A DNA stretch of 64,000 nt from Nocardiopsis sp. FIRDI 009 (GTDB lineage Bacteria > Actinomycetota > Actinomycetes > Streptosporangiales > Streptosporangiaceae): positions 310,001-374,000 of the forward strand of contig NZ_QPNC01000015.1 in the NCBI RefSeq assembly GCF_003386285.1. Direction: 5' to 3'. Both the position numbers and the translations under genes were made by a program. A model generated the notes under the pieces. The model saw only the letters and a list, made by a program, of their open reading frames with translations, was not told the origin of the DNA and ran no database searches. Shown here one piece after another: positions 46,187 through 54,654 of the stretch (positions are counted from its first letter, which is position 1; every line of letters starts with the position of its first letter).

Positions 46187-46822
46187 TCAGGGCTCGACCG
46201 GCTCCGCGTGCTCGCCGCCGCCTCCGTGGTCGGCGTCGGGGCCAGGCGCACCGGTCCGGGCGAGGATCTCCTCGATCACCTCGGACTTGGCCTCCGCGTA
46301 GTCCTGGATGCGGTCCCAGCGGCGTTCGGCCAGTTCGCGTTTGTGCGCCTCGTAGCGCGCACGGGCGTCGGCGTCGGCGATCAGGCGGTCGCGGAAGGCG
46401 CGCATCCGCTCGATCTCGACGCAGCCCTCGGTGAAGACGTGCAGGTTGAGGTTGACGTCGCGGCCCTTGAGCACCCGGTGCTCGTACCAGTGGGGCTCGC
46501 GGATGACGAGGCTGTACCCGGCGGCCTCCAGGTCGGGGAGGTAGGCGGGTTCGTCCGCGGAGTCGGCGACCACGAGCAGGAGGTCGACGCAGGGCTTGGC
46601 GGCGAGCCCGGGGACAGCGGTGGAGCCGACGTGTTCGAAGAGCAGGACGCGGTCGCCGAGCGCCGCGTGGACCCGGTCGGACTCACGCCTGAACAGGTAG
46701 GGCCACTTGGGATCGTACTGGGACAGGTGCACACGCCCGCTGACGAGGTTGCGGTGCTCGGGACGGATCCCGGCCACCGACCCGCCCCGTGAGGGCAACG
46801 GTGACGCTTCGAGGGGTGACAT
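46187..46822 (-). CDS. GrpB family (UPF0157) nucleotidyltransferase-fold protein
   Basis: 211 residues. The GrpB core shows VHLSQYDPKWPYLFRRE, the nucleotidyltransferase signature HVGSTAVPGLAAKPCVDLLL, and VNLNLHVFTEGCVEIERM. Family members are structurally nucleotidyltransferases of unknown substrate. The ATG at 46822 overlaps a -10-like TAGAAT, so an in-frame GTG at 46777 (preceded by GGGGCGGG) may be the true start. The C-terminus is a Gly/His/Glu-rich tail. Confidence 0.85.
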   Translation of the reverse strand: MSPLEASPLPSRGGSVAGIRPEHRNLVSGRVHLSQYDPKWPYLFRRESDRVHAALGDRVLLFEHVGSTAVPGLAAKPCVDLLLVVADSADEPAYLPDLEAAGYSLVIREPHWYEHRVLKGRDVNLNLHVFTEGCVEIERMRAFRDRLIADADARARYEAHKRELAERRWDRIQDYAEAKSEVIEEILARTGAPGPDADHGGGGEHAEPVEP

Positions 46823-47092
46823 TCTACAAAGCCTTCTCTCCTCGCCCGCCCGCGTCAAGGCGGCCGAGCGTGCTTACATATGCACGCGCGCACATGACCA
46901 CACAAGGTGTGTTACCAGTCACGACAGGCGACGGCGTGGAGGTCGGCGCGGCTTCGCCCCGGTGTACGTCCGGCGTGAGGACCGGCGGGACCGCGCTCCG
47001 ACGGGGTGTGGGGACCACGCTCCGGGAGGCGGGGAACGAGGGGGCGGCGCGGATCCGCGCGGTGGCCAGGGCCGGGGCACCTCCCGCGCGGC

Positions 47093-48385
47093 TCACCTCC
47101 CGCGCGGCTTGCGGCGCCGACCGCCCCTCCGACGCGACGGCGGCTCCTCCTCGGCCGCCCTGCCGCGTTCGGCGGCGATCCCCTCTTCCTCCTCGCGGCG
47201 CTCCTCGCGCACACCGTAGGGATCGGCGGTCGAGCGCCGCACCCACACCACGGCCAGGAGGACGCCCAGGACCAGCACCGCGCCCACGCTGACGAACCAG
47301 GCCCACAGCGGGACGCGCGGCCCCTGGTCGGCACGGTCGGCCAGGTCCTCCAGCGGAACGCCCCGGGCGCTCTCGGCGGCCTGGGCGTGGGCGGTGGGCA
47401 GGTGGAGCGTGGGCAGCCCGTCCGGGCCCTCCTGGGAGCCCTCCACGAGCGCCTGGCGGATCTGCTCGACGCTCAGTCGCGGGTACTCCGCGCGCAGCAG
47501 TGCCGCGGCCCCGGCCGCCATCGCGGCGGCGTAGGGGGTCCCGGTCACCTGGGCCTCGCCGCCCTCCGGGTCGGCGACCTCCAGGTCGGCGCCGGGGGCG
47601 GTGAGTTCGACGGTGTCCGGCGCGGGGCTGCCGGGGATCAGGACGCCGTTCTCGTCGACCCCGGCGACGGAGAGGACGTTGGGGTCGTCGCCTCCGGCCG
47701 GGCCCACGACCAGGGCGCCGGAGTCGACCGCAGCACGGGTCGCGGCGCGCAGGCCGTCGTCGGGGGCGTCCACCGCGCCGATCTCCCCGGTGCCGCCGGC
47801 CGCGGTCGTCGCGCCGACGGCCGCGGTTCCGGTCACACCGGTGGCCCCCGCTGTCCCGGTGGTCCCGGCGGCCCCGTCCACCGCTCCGTCCACCGCTCCG
47901 TCGGCCGCGACCTCGGGCAGCAGGATGACCTGGGCGCCCTCGTCGGCCGCGCGGCGGACCGCGTCCGGGAGGGCGTCGTCGGTGGGCAGGACCAGCAGCT
48001 CGGCCTCCGGGGCCACCCCGAGCACGCCGCCCTCGGCGTCGCGTCCGTGCCCGTGGCTGGCGACCAGGACCGCCAGGGCGGTGCCCTCGGCCAGATCGCC
48101 CTCGTTGGCGCCGAACTCGGTGTCGACGCGGACGTTGTCCACGAGGTCGGGGTGGTCCTCCGGGACGGGGACGCCGGGCAGCGCCACGGTGGCGCCCTGG
48201 CCTCGGGTGATCTCCCACTCCTCCTGGGCGCCGATCGACACCAGCCCCCACTGCTCGGGACGGAGGTCGGGAAGGCCGTCGGCCGCCGCCGGGGTGGCCG
48301 TGAGACCGATCACGGTGGCGACCGCGCATCCGGCGGCTCCGAAGCGACGTTTGCGTGTCCTGTTACGGTTGTTGCCCCCGAGCAC
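47093..48385 (-). CDS. membrane-anchored S8/mycosin-like subtilase lacking its catalytic residues
   Basis: 430 residues. The signal peptide (RKRRFGAAGCAVATVIGLTA, cleavage near PAAA-D) precedes a subtilisin-like domain and a C-terminal membrane segment (LWAWFVSVGAVLVLGVLLAVV) with a long charged cytoplasmic tail, the mycosin layout. The active-site positions are replaced: Asp in VALPGVPV (P70), His in LAEGTALAVLVAS (E100), Ser in VTGTPYAAAMAAG (P284). The oxyanion Asn region reads PAGGDDP. A DGAV/Gly-Thr-rich insert (about 161-200) has small tandem repeats. GAGGGA precedes the GTG start. It is probably a pseudoprotease. Confidence 0.83.
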   Translation of the reverse strand: MLGGNNRNRTRKRRFGAAGCAVATVIGLTATPAAADGLPDLRPEQWGLVSIGAQEEWEITRGQGATVALPGVPVPEDHPDLVDNVRVDTEFGANEGDLAEGTALAVLVASHGHGRDAEGGVLGVAPEAELLVLPTDDALPDAVRRAADEGAQVILLPEVAADGAVDGAVDGAAGTTGTAGATGVTGTAAVGATTAAGGTGEIGAVDAPDDGLRAATRAAVDSGALVVGPAGGDDPNVLSVAGVDENGVLIPGSPAPDTVELTAPGADLEVADPEGGEAQVTGTPYAAAMAAGAAALLRAEYPRLSVEQIRQALVEGSQEGPDGLPTLHLPTAHAQAAESARGVPLEDLADRADQGPRVPLWAWFVSVGAVLVLGVLLAVVWVRRSTADPYGVREERREEEEGIAAERGRAAEEEPPSRRRGGRRRKPRGR

Positions 48386-48614
48386 GACGGGCTCCCTCGA
48401 ACGTTGCGGTCGGCGTGTCACGGCCCTCCCCCGGACCACCGCAATTCTGTCACGAGCACAGGATTCCGGCGTGTACAAGTGGCCAGACGGTGAGGAAACG
48501 CAACTGTATCCCCCGTGCCAGTCCTCACGTCCGCACGCCTCATCCGGCATGTCGAGTCGCTAGCATGAGTCGCGCCGATCCGGACCATCCAATTTCCCGT
48601 CCAGGGGGTGTCCT

Positions 48615-48899
48615 ATGCCGAATATCGGTCCAACCGAGGACGGTCAGTCGGCCCTCGCCGAACGCGAACAACGCATCCTCGCCTTCGAACGCCAGTGGTG
48701 GAAGTTCGAGGGCTCCAAGGAACAGGCGATCCGTGACGAGTTCGGGTTCTCCGCGACCCGCTACTACCAACTGCTCAACGGGCTGGTGGAGCGGCCCGAG
48801 GCACTCGCCTTCGACCCGATGACCGTCAAACGCCTGCGTCGGCTGCGTGCCGACAGACGGCGCCAACGCAACGCACGCCAACTCGGAATCCGGCTCTGA
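48615..48899 (+). CDS. DUF3263 family protein
   Basis: 94 residues. The diagnostic actinobacterial DUF3263 block is ILAFERQWWKFEGSKEQAIR, continuing with DEFGFSATRYYQLLNGLVE and a basic C-terminus RLRRLRADRRRQRNAR. The fold is predicted to be a small helix-turn-helix, so nucleic-acid binding is plausible. TAGCAT (48561-48566) may be its -10. It is divergent from the pseudo-subtilase gene. Confidence 0.88.
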   Translation: MPNIGPTEDGQSALAEREQRILAFERQWWKFEGSKEQAIRDEFGFSATRYYQLLNGLVERPEALAFDPMTVKRLRRLRADRRRQRNARQLGIRL

Positions 48900-49097
48900 T
48901 CCCGCCCCCGACCCCCGGCCACCCCGGCCCACCCTCCGCCGCGGGTGGCCCCTCCCCGGCCGAGCAGGGGACCCGGGCGGGCCGCACGGGCCACCCCCGC
49001 GGCTCCGCCCCTCCGGAAGGGGATACCCGCCCCGCGGGCGTCCGGGTAGTCTGACCGCCCGGACGGCCCCGACCGCCGCGACCCGAAAGGCACGCGC

Positions 49098-49925
49098 ATG
49101 TCCCTGCCCCGACCGAGCACGGACGCCGGACGCGCCGCGCTCGACTCCCTCCTCGCCGAGCCCGCCGAGGCCCTGGCCGCCTTCGACTTCGACGGGACCC
49201 TCGCCCCCATCGTCGACGACCCGCGCACCTCCGCCCCCTTCCCCGGCGTCGTGGACCGCCTCGCCGACCTGGCCGGACTCGTCGGCGCCGTCGCCGTGGT
49301 CACCGGCCGCCCCGCCGCCACCGCCGTCCGCCTGGGCGGGCTCGACCGGGTGCCCGGTATCACCGTCCTCGGCCACTACGGGGCCGAGCGCTGGACCGAC
49401 GGGCGCGTCCTGGCCGCCGATCCGCCGCCCGGGGTGGAGCTGGTACGGCGCGAACTCCCCGGTCTGATCGACCGCGTCGGAGCGCCGGAGGGCACGTGGA
49501 TCGAGGACAAGGGCCGCTCCCTGGCCGTGCACACCCGCCGCACCGCCGACCCCGACGGGGCGCTCGCCCTGCTGACCCGACCGCTGTCGGCCCTGGCCGA
49601 GCGGGCGGAGCTGCGGGTGGAGCCGGGGCGGATGGTGATCGAGCTCCGTCCACAGGGTGTGGACAAGGGCGCGGCGCTGACCGACCTCGTCCGGTCGACG
49701 AAGGCGCGCGCGGTCCTCTACGCGGGCGACGACCTCGGCGATCTGCCCGCCTTCGACGCCGTGGCCGACCTGCGCGCCGAGGGTGTGGCCGGGCTGACCG
49801 TGTGCTCCTCCTCCGAGGAGGTCACCGCCGTGGCCGAGGCCGCGGACCTCGTCGTCGCCGGACCCGCCGGACTGAGCGACCTCGTCGCCGACCTCACGGC
49901 GTCGATCCGTGGGCCTGGGGCGTGA
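49098..49925 (+). CDS. otsB: trehalose-6-phosphate phosphatase OtsB
   Basis: 275 residues of HAD superfamily. Motif I FDFDGTLAPIVDDP (nucleophile D), the VTGRPAAT motif II threonine region, and motif III/IV YAGDDLGDLPAFDAV are present. GHYGAERW is typical of trehalose phosphatases. It dephosphorylates the product of OtsA to trehalose. AAAGGCAC precedes the ATG. Its 3' end overlaps the convergent serine-hydrolase gene by 32 nt. Confidence 0.93.
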   Translation: MSLPRPSTDAGRAALDSLLAEPAEALAAFDFDGTLAPIVDDPRTSAPFPGVVDRLADLAGLVGAVAVVTGRPAATAVRLGGLDRVPGITVLGHYGAERWTDGRVLAADPPPGVELVRRELPGLIDRVGAPEGTWIEDKGRSLAVHTRRTADPDGALALLTRPLSALAERAELRVEPGRMVIELRPQGVDKGAALTDLVRSTKARAVLYAGDDLGDLPAFDAVADLRAEGVAGLTVCSSSEEVTAVAEAADLVVAGPAGLSDLVADLTASIRGPGA

Positions 49926-50928
49926 GTGCCGCCCGTGCCGACGCGCGCAGCTCCCCCAGCCCCGTCCGTTCCCGGCCGAAGTGCACGGCGTTGGTGAGCA
50001 CGCCGACGTAGCGGCCGCTGGCGGGGTGCATGAACAGGCTGGCCCCCGTGTAGCCGTTGTGGTAGACGACCCCCTCCGGGGTGACCAGCCAGCCCAGCCC
50101 CCGCCAGAGCCGGTGACCCGCCTCCACGTGCGGTTGCCAGCTCTCGCACACGTACGACGACGGGACCGGCCCGCCACAGCCCTCACCGATCCGAAGCAGC
50201 TCGCGGGCGAAGGCGCCCAGGTCGATCGCGGTGGTGAACACCCCTGCGTGCCCCGCCACCCCGCCCATGAGCGCCGCCGCCTCGTCGTGGACCACCCCCC
50301 ACGCGGGGGCGGCGCCGACCAGGCGGCGTTCGGTCGGCGCCACCGAGGGCGAGCGCGCCAGCGGTCCGAAGGCCGTGGAGCGCATCCCCAACTCGTCCCA
50401 CAGGTCGCCGGCCAACCGGTCCAGTCGGACGCCGTAGCGGCGTTCCAGGAGCATCCCGAGCAGGATGAACCCGCGGTCGACGTAGCGGTGGTGGCCTCGG
50501 CCCTCCAGCGGGTCGGCCAGGATCGCCTCGGCCAGGTCCTGTTCGGTGCCGACGTAGCGTTCCAGCCAGGTCACCGGGTTGAGGCCGCTCGTGTGGGTGA
50601 GGATCTCGCGGACGGTGACGTCGGCGCCCGGAAGTCCCTCGGCGGGCAGGTATTCGGACATCGGCGCGTCGAGGTCGAGCGCCCCCTCGGCGACCGCCCG
50701 GCCCACGAGCGGCCAGGTGGCCGTGACCTTGGTCAGGCTCGCGACGTCGTAGAACACGTCCGGGGCGGTCTCGGTCTCCCCGTCCACCCTCCCGACCGCG
50801 ACGAACTCCCACATCCCACCGGTCCCGACGACCGCTGTGCCGCCCGGTAGCCACCCGGCGTCCACCATCACCTTCAGGACTCCGCGGATCCGCCCCCCGG
50901 TCTCCGTGAGCCAGTCACCGTCACGCAC
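49894..50928 (-). CDS. serine hydrolase (class C beta-lactamase / penicillin-binding fold)
   Basis: 344 residues. The S-x-x-K motif is in DVASLTKVTATWPL and a Tyr-Val-Asp element is in GHHRYVDRGFILLGM (Y-x-N-like second motif). The third motif position reads VVYHNGYTGASLFM (H-x-G-type). The family includes esterases and peptidases rather than true beta-lactamases. No signal peptide, so it is likely cytosolic. GTG start with GGGAGGC upstream. Confidence 0.88.
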   Translation of the reverse strand: MRDGDWLTETGGRIRGVLKVMVDAGWLPGGTAVVGTGGMWEFVAVGRVDGETETAPDVFYDVASLTKVTATWPLVGRAVAEGALDLDAPMSEYLPAEGLPGADVTVREILTHTSGLNPVTWLERYVGTEQDLAEAILADPLEGRGHHRYVDRGFILLGMLLERRYGVRLDRLAGDLWDELGMRSTAFGPLARSPSVAPTERRLVGAAPAWGVVHDEAAALMGGVAGHAGVFTTAIDLGAFARELLRIGEGCGGPVPSSYVCESWQPHVEAGHRLWRGLGWLVTPEGVVYHNGYTGASLFMHPASGRYVGVLTNAVHFGRERTGLGELRASARAALTPQAHGSTP

Positions 50929-51097
50929 GACACGCCTCCCCCCGTGGTGGTCACCCCTCTCGGCGGATACCCCGTCACCCACTCGTTGTCACACCCGTCC
51001 TGGTCACGCACGGTACGAAACCCCCGCGGGGCACGCCCGTAATGCCCCCTGGTCAGGCAGGAAGTAAGGTGTCGCCCATCGAGCTCGGAGGAGGACG

Positions 51098-52255
51098 ATG
51101 AGCAGCCAGACCCCCGTACCCGCCGGATTCCGTGGCGTCGCGGGCAACATCGGGATCAAGGACCCCAAGGACGACTTCTTCGCCGTGGTGTCGGAGGTCC
51201 CCGCACACGTGTCGGCCGTGTTCACCAGGTCCCGGTTCGCCGGGTCGAGCGTGGTGCTCAGCCGTCAGGCGGCCGCGGACGGGCGCGCGCGCGGCGTCAC
51301 GGTCATCGCGCGCAACGCCAACGTGGCCACCATGACGGGCGAGGCCAACGCCCGCGAGGTGCGCGAGCGCGTGGCGCGCGCGGCGGGGGTGGAGCCCGAG
51401 GAGATCCTCATCGCCTCCACCGGGGTGATCGGCAAGCCGTACCCGATGGACAAGGTCCGGGCGTACCTGGACACGCTGCCCGCCGAGTTCCCCCCGGCCG
51501 ACCTGGACCGCGCGGCGTCGGCGATGATGACCACCGACACCCGCCCCAAGACGGCCTCGGCCCGGGTGGGCGCGGCCACGGTGACCGGTATCGCCAAGGG
51601 CGTCGGCATGATCGAGCCGAACATGGCGACCATGCTGGCCTGGTTCTTCACCGACGCCGACCTCGACCAGCCGGTGCTGGACGCGGTGTTCCGGCGGGTC
51701 GTGGACCGCACGTTCAACGCCCTGAGCATCGACACGGACACCTCCACCAGCGACTCGGCGGCGATCTTCGCCAACGGGCTCGCCGGTCCGGTGGACGCGG
51801 CGGAGTTCGAGGAGGCGCTGTACGGGGTGGCGCTCGAGCTGGTGCGGATGATCGCCTCCGACGGCGAGGGCGCCAGCAAACTGATCGAGGTGCGCGTGAC
51901 CGGTGCGCGCGACGACGCCCAGGCCAGGCGGGTCGGCAAGGCGGTGGTGAACTCGCCGCTGGTGAAGACGGCCGTCCACGGCGCGGACCCGAACTGGGGC
52001 CGGGTGGCGATGGCGATCGGCAAGTGCGAGTCCGAGGACGACGTCGAGCCGGACCGTGTGCGGATCCTCTTCGGCGACGTGGAGATGTTCCCGACCGAGG
52101 CCACCGACGAGGTCCTGGCCCGCGCCGCCGAGCACATGAAGGGCGACGAGGTGGTGATCTCCGTGGACCTGGGGATCTCCGAGGGCGCCTTCACCGTGTA
52201 CGGATGCGATCTGACCGAGGGCTACATCCGGATCAACGCCGACTACACCACCTGA
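51098..52255 (+). CDS. argJ: ornithine acetyltransferase ArgJ, OAT2-like paralogue
   Basis: 385 residues of the self-cleaving ArgJ family. The cleavage and nucleophile site is KGVGMIEPNMATML, with autoproteolysis expected between A177 and T178. The GVIGKPYPMDKV and DGEGASKLIEVRVTG motifs are conserved. The N-terminal FFAVVSEVPAHVSAVFTRSR and the end GCDLTEGYIRINADYTT look more like OAT2 (ORF6) of the clavulanic acid cluster than the arginine-operon enzyme. No arg genes or clavulanate genes are nearby. It transfers acetyl from N-acetylornithine to glutamate or a related acceptor. GGAGGAGG precedes the start. Confidence 0.9.
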   Translation: MSSQTPVPAGFRGVAGNIGIKDPKDDFFAVVSEVPAHVSAVFTRSRFAGSSVVLSRQAAADGRARGVTVIARNANVATMTGEANAREVRERVARAAGVEPEEILIASTGVIGKPYPMDKVRAYLDTLPAEFPPADLDRAASAMMTTDTRPKTASARVGAATVTGIAKGVGMIEPNMATMLAWFFTDADLDQPVLDAVFRRVVDRTFNALSIDTDTSTSDSAAIFANGLAGPVDAAEFEEALYGVALELVRMIASDGEGASKLIEVRVTGARDDAQARRVGKAVVNSPLVKTAVHGADPNWGRVAMAIGKCESEDDVEPDRVRILFGDVEMFPTEATDEVLARAAEHMKGDEVVISVDLGISEGAFTVYGCDLTEGYIRINADYTT

Positions 52256-52313
52256 TCCGGGGCCGGGGGAAAAGCGATTACCCCGGGGCCCGGGCCCGGG
52301 TTGGCTGAGCCGT

Positions 52314-52844
52314 ATGACCGAACTGCGCACCGACCGCCTCGTCCTTCGCCCGTGGCGGGAGTCCGACCTCGAACCGTGGGCGGCGATGAACGCCGACCCC
52401 GAGGTCCGGAGGCACCTGGGTGACCCGCTCACCCGCGAACAGAGCGACGCGTCCGTGGCGCGGTTCCAGGCGGACCTCGACCGGCGCGGCTGGGGGTGGT
52501 GGGCACTGGAGGTGCGGGCCACGGGCGAGTTCGCCGGTTTCACCGGTCTGGACGAGGTGGAGGACCACATGCCGTTCACGGGGGTGGAGATCGGCTGGCG
52601 GCTCGCCCGCCCGGCCTGGGGCCGGGGCTACGCGACCGAGGCCGCGCGGGCGTGCCTGGCCCACGGGTTCGGCACGCTCGCGCTCCCCGAGATCCTCGCC
52701 GTGACCACGGCCGCCAACCTCCGTTCACAAGCGGTCATGCGCCGGATCGGCATGACCCGGGACCCGGCCGACGACTTCGACGACCCCGCCGCGCCCGAGG
52801 GTCCCCTGCGGCCGAACGTGCTCTACCGCATCGCCCGGGGCTGA
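52314..52844 (+). CDS. GNAT-family N-acetyltransferase (RimJ/RimL-like)
   Basis: 176 residues. LRTDRLVLRPWRESDLEPW opens the RimJ/L-type GNAT fold, FTGVEIGWRLARPAWGRGYA contains the acetyl-CoA pyrophosphate loop (R/Q-x-x-G-x-G/A), and NLRSQAVMRRIGM is the late motif. Substrate unknown. A 6-bp GC hairpin separates it from argJ, 58 nt upstream. Confidence 0.9.
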   Translation: MTELRTDRLVLRPWRESDLEPWAAMNADPEVRRHLGDPLTREQSDASVARFQADLDRRGWGWWALEVRATGEFAGFTGLDEVEDHMPFTGVEIGWRLARPAWGRGYATEAARACLAHGFGTLALPEILAVTTAANLRSQAVMRRIGMTRDPADDFDDPAAPEGPLRPNVLYRIARG

Positions 52845-52903
52845 CGGAGCCCGGGGCATGCGGACCCCGGTGACGGACCTGATCGGCACCGGCCAGGACC
52901 TGC

Positions 52904-52977
52904 ACCGACATCCTTCGTCCCCTACCCCTCGGGGCGGACTCACACCCCTCCAGTCCGCATGCGGCCATATCTGTGAC
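52904..52977 (+). repeat. direct repeat, left copy (promoter region of RiPP cassette A)
   Basis: About 74 nt beginning ACCGACATCCTTCG and ending in TGTGAC. It is roughly 90% identical by eye to 55044-55118 and includes CTACCCCTCGGGGCGGA and CCAGTCCGCATGCGGCCAT. It marks the left end of a tandemly duplicated unit of about 2.1 kb. Confidence 0.8.
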
Positions 52978-53001
52978 AGTCCGATCTCACCCGGTTACAT
53001 T
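52955..53001 (+). promoter_or_regulatory. promoter and operator of RiPP cassette A
   Basis: The perfect palindrome CCGCATGCGG (52955-52964) lies 7 nt before TGTGAC (-35, 52972-52977). An 18-nt spacer leads to TACATT (-10, 52996-53001). The same three elements with identical spacings precede cassette B. Confidence 0.6.
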
Positions 53002-53035
53002 CATCGTGGACGTCCCCCGAACCGAGGAGCCCGTG

Positions 53036-53149
53036 ATGGGAAAGCACAGCGACCCGGACAAGCCCCAGGACCAGCGCGGCGACCCCAAGGACAACGATTC
53101 CCAGTACCCCTCACCACACGGTGGCGGCGGCGAGAAGCAGGGAAAGTAG
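53036..53149 (+). CDS. imiditide-like RiPP precursor peptide A
   Basis: 37 residues with no hydrophobic segment: MGKHSDPDKPQDQRGDPKD, then NDSQYPSPHGGGG and EKQGK. Seven acidic and eight basic/His residues give a very charged, Gly/Pro-rich peptide, unlike a folded protein. GAGGAG lies 6 nt before the ATG (an in-frame GTG is one codon earlier). Its TAG shares a base with the GTG of the methyltransferase gene (TAGTG), so the two are coupled. It shares the opening GKHxDP and a central Asn-Asp with peptide B. By analogy with NmaA, a single Asp would be methylated and cyclised to aspartimide; D21 in the shared ND is the best candidate. Confidence 0.72.
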   Translation: MGKHSDPDKPQDQRGDPKDNDSQYPSPHGGGGEKQGK

Positions 53150-54324
53150 TGGACGACTTCACCGGTCGGCGGGCCGCGCTCGTCGACCAGCTCGCCCCAC
53201 GGGGCGTCCTGACCGACCCGGCATGGCGTGACGCCATGCTCAGGGTGCCCCGGCACGCCTTCCTCCCGGACACCGTATGGGGCGAGGACACCGCGACCGG
53301 GGACGGCCGTCTCGTCGCTGTCGGCCGTTCCCACCCGGACTGGGTTCGGTGGGCCTACGACGACGTCTCCGTCATCACCCAGGTCGACGACGGTACCCCC
53401 GCCTTCCCTGACGGCCGTGGGGACCGGGCCACATCCTCGGCCTCCCAGCCCTCCCTCGTCGCCCGGATGCTCCACGCGCTCGGCGTGACGGACGGTGTGA
53501 GCGTGCTGGAGATCGGCACCGCCACCGGGTACAACTGCGCGCTGCTGTGCGAGCGACTCGGATCGGACACCGTCACCTCGATCGAGATCGACCCGGCCCT
53601 GGCCGAACAGGCGCGCTCGAACCTGGAGTCGGCCGGGTACAAGCCCCACCTGGTCGTGGGTGACGGTGCCGACGGTGTTCCCGACCGGGCGCCGTTCGAC
53701 CGGGTACTGGCGACGGTGGCCGCCCAGGACATCCCGTCGACGTGGATCGACCAAACCCGGCCCGGCGGTGTCATCGTCACGCCGTGGGCCACCGGGTTCG
53801 CGACCACCGCGCTGGCTCGCCTGGTCGTCGATGACGATGGAACCGCGCGCGGACGCTTCGTGGGCGACGCGCCGTTCATGTGGTTGCGTGGCCAACGGGT
53901 CGCCCTCGGCGAGCTGTGGGACCACGTGGACGAGGCCGCCGACGAGGTCGAGGAGTTCCGAACCGGGCTGGATCCGATGCCGGTCTGCGACGCGGACCCG
54001 GCGGGCGGCCTGGCCCTGACCATCGGTGCACTGGTGCCGAACCTGAGCTTCACCCGTTTCCACGCCACGGACGGCAGTGGTGAGGCGTCGGTGTACTTCT
54101 ACGACCGGGCCGGGTCGTGGGTGCTCATCGAGTACCGGCCAGAAGCCGATGACTACGAGGCCCACCGGTTCGGGCCCCGTGACCTGTGCGCGGAGATCGC
54201 GTACGCCTTCCGGGGGTGGCAGGACGCGGACCGCCCTGGTCGTGAACGGTTCGGACTCACGGTCACCCCGGACGGACAACACGTCTGGCTGGACACCCCG
54301 GAGAACGAGGTAGCGCGCCCGTAG
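53149..54324 (+). CDS. PIMT-like O-methyltransferase, imiditide-type (A)
   Basis: 391 residues. The N-terminal ~220 residues resemble protein-L-isoaspartate methyltransferase: VPRHAFLPDTVW, SSASQPSLVARML (substrate/SAM loop), SAM motif VLEIGTATGYNCALL (about 119-133) and ATVAAQDIPSTWIDQ. A ~170-residue C-terminal extension, absent from housekeeping PIMT, ends GQHVWLDTPENEVARP. Such extended PIMT homologues methylate Asp in lasso, graspetide, lanthipeptide and imiditide precursors. With only a peptide gene coupled upstream and no other RiPP enzyme, the imiditide class fits best. Confidence 0.82.
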   Translation: MDDFTGRRAALVDQLAPRGVLTDPAWRDAMLRVPRHAFLPDTVWGEDTATGDGRLVAVGRSHPDWVRWAYDDVSVITQVDDGTPAFPDGRGDRATSSASQPSLVARMLHALGVTDGVSVLEIGTATGYNCALLCERLGSDTVTSIEIDPALAEQARSNLESAGYKPHLVVGDGADGVPDRAPFDRVLATVAAQDIPSTWIDQTRPGGVIVTPWATGFATTALARLVVDDDGTARGRFVGDAPFMWLRGQRVALGELWDHVDEAADEVEEFRTGLDPMPVCDADPAGGLALTIGALVPNLSFTRFHATDGSGEASVYFYDRAGSWVLIEYRPEADDYEAHRFGPRDLCAEIAYAFRGWQDADRPGRERFGLTVTPDGQHVWLDTPENEVARP

Positions 54325-54414
54325 CTACCCGGACTCGTTCAGGACCGTTCGGGCGCTGGTCCGCGTCAGCGGCGGCCAGTAGAGTGTTCCTGGGTTGCTT
54401 TCAGGTAAAGCAGC

Positions 54415-54444
54415 ACGGGCCCCCAGCCAGCGCTGGGGGCCCGT
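54415..54444. terminator. bidirectional terminator after methyltransferase A
   Basis: A 13-bp perfect stem ACGGGCCCCCAGC / GCTGGGGGCCCGT with a 4-nt loop, placed between the convergent methyltransferase and DUF397 genes. Confidence 0.8.
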
Positions 54445-54458
54445 TGCGTTCTCAGGGT

Positions 54459-54647
54459 CTAGCGAGTGACCTCGGCCAGGAACGCGTTCCACTCAGAGAC
54501 CGGGAAGGTGATGTGCCCGGCCTCGGGGTGCTTGGAGTCGCGAACGGCGGCACCGCCGGGGAGGTCGGCGACCTCCACGCAGTCCTGGGTGCGGGCTCCG
54601 CTGTAACTGCTCTTGCGGAAGGTCAGATGGCTTGTCTCAGGCTGCAT
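54459..54647 (-). CDS. DUF397 domain protein (A)
   Basis: 62 residues, the typical DUF397 unit: LTFRKSSYSGARTQDCVEVA, then DLPGGAAVRDSKHPEAG and FPVSEWNAFLAEV. DUF397 proteins are usually encoded directly after HTH-DUF5753 regulators and act with them in actinobacterial development and antibiotic control. AGGAAA precedes the ATG. It lies 7 nt after the truncated DUF5753 gene. Confidence 0.88.
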   Translation of the reverse strand: MQPETSHLTFRKSSYSGARTQDCVEVADLPGGAAVRDSKHPEAGHITFPVSEWNAFLAEVTR

Positions 54648-54654
54648 CGGTTTC

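Noticed and set aside
47870..47910. Short tandem DNA repeats (GTCCACCGCTCC units)
   Set aside because: They lie inside the pseudo-subtilase gene and simply encode the DGAV repeats; too few and too short for a CRISPR or VNTR of note.
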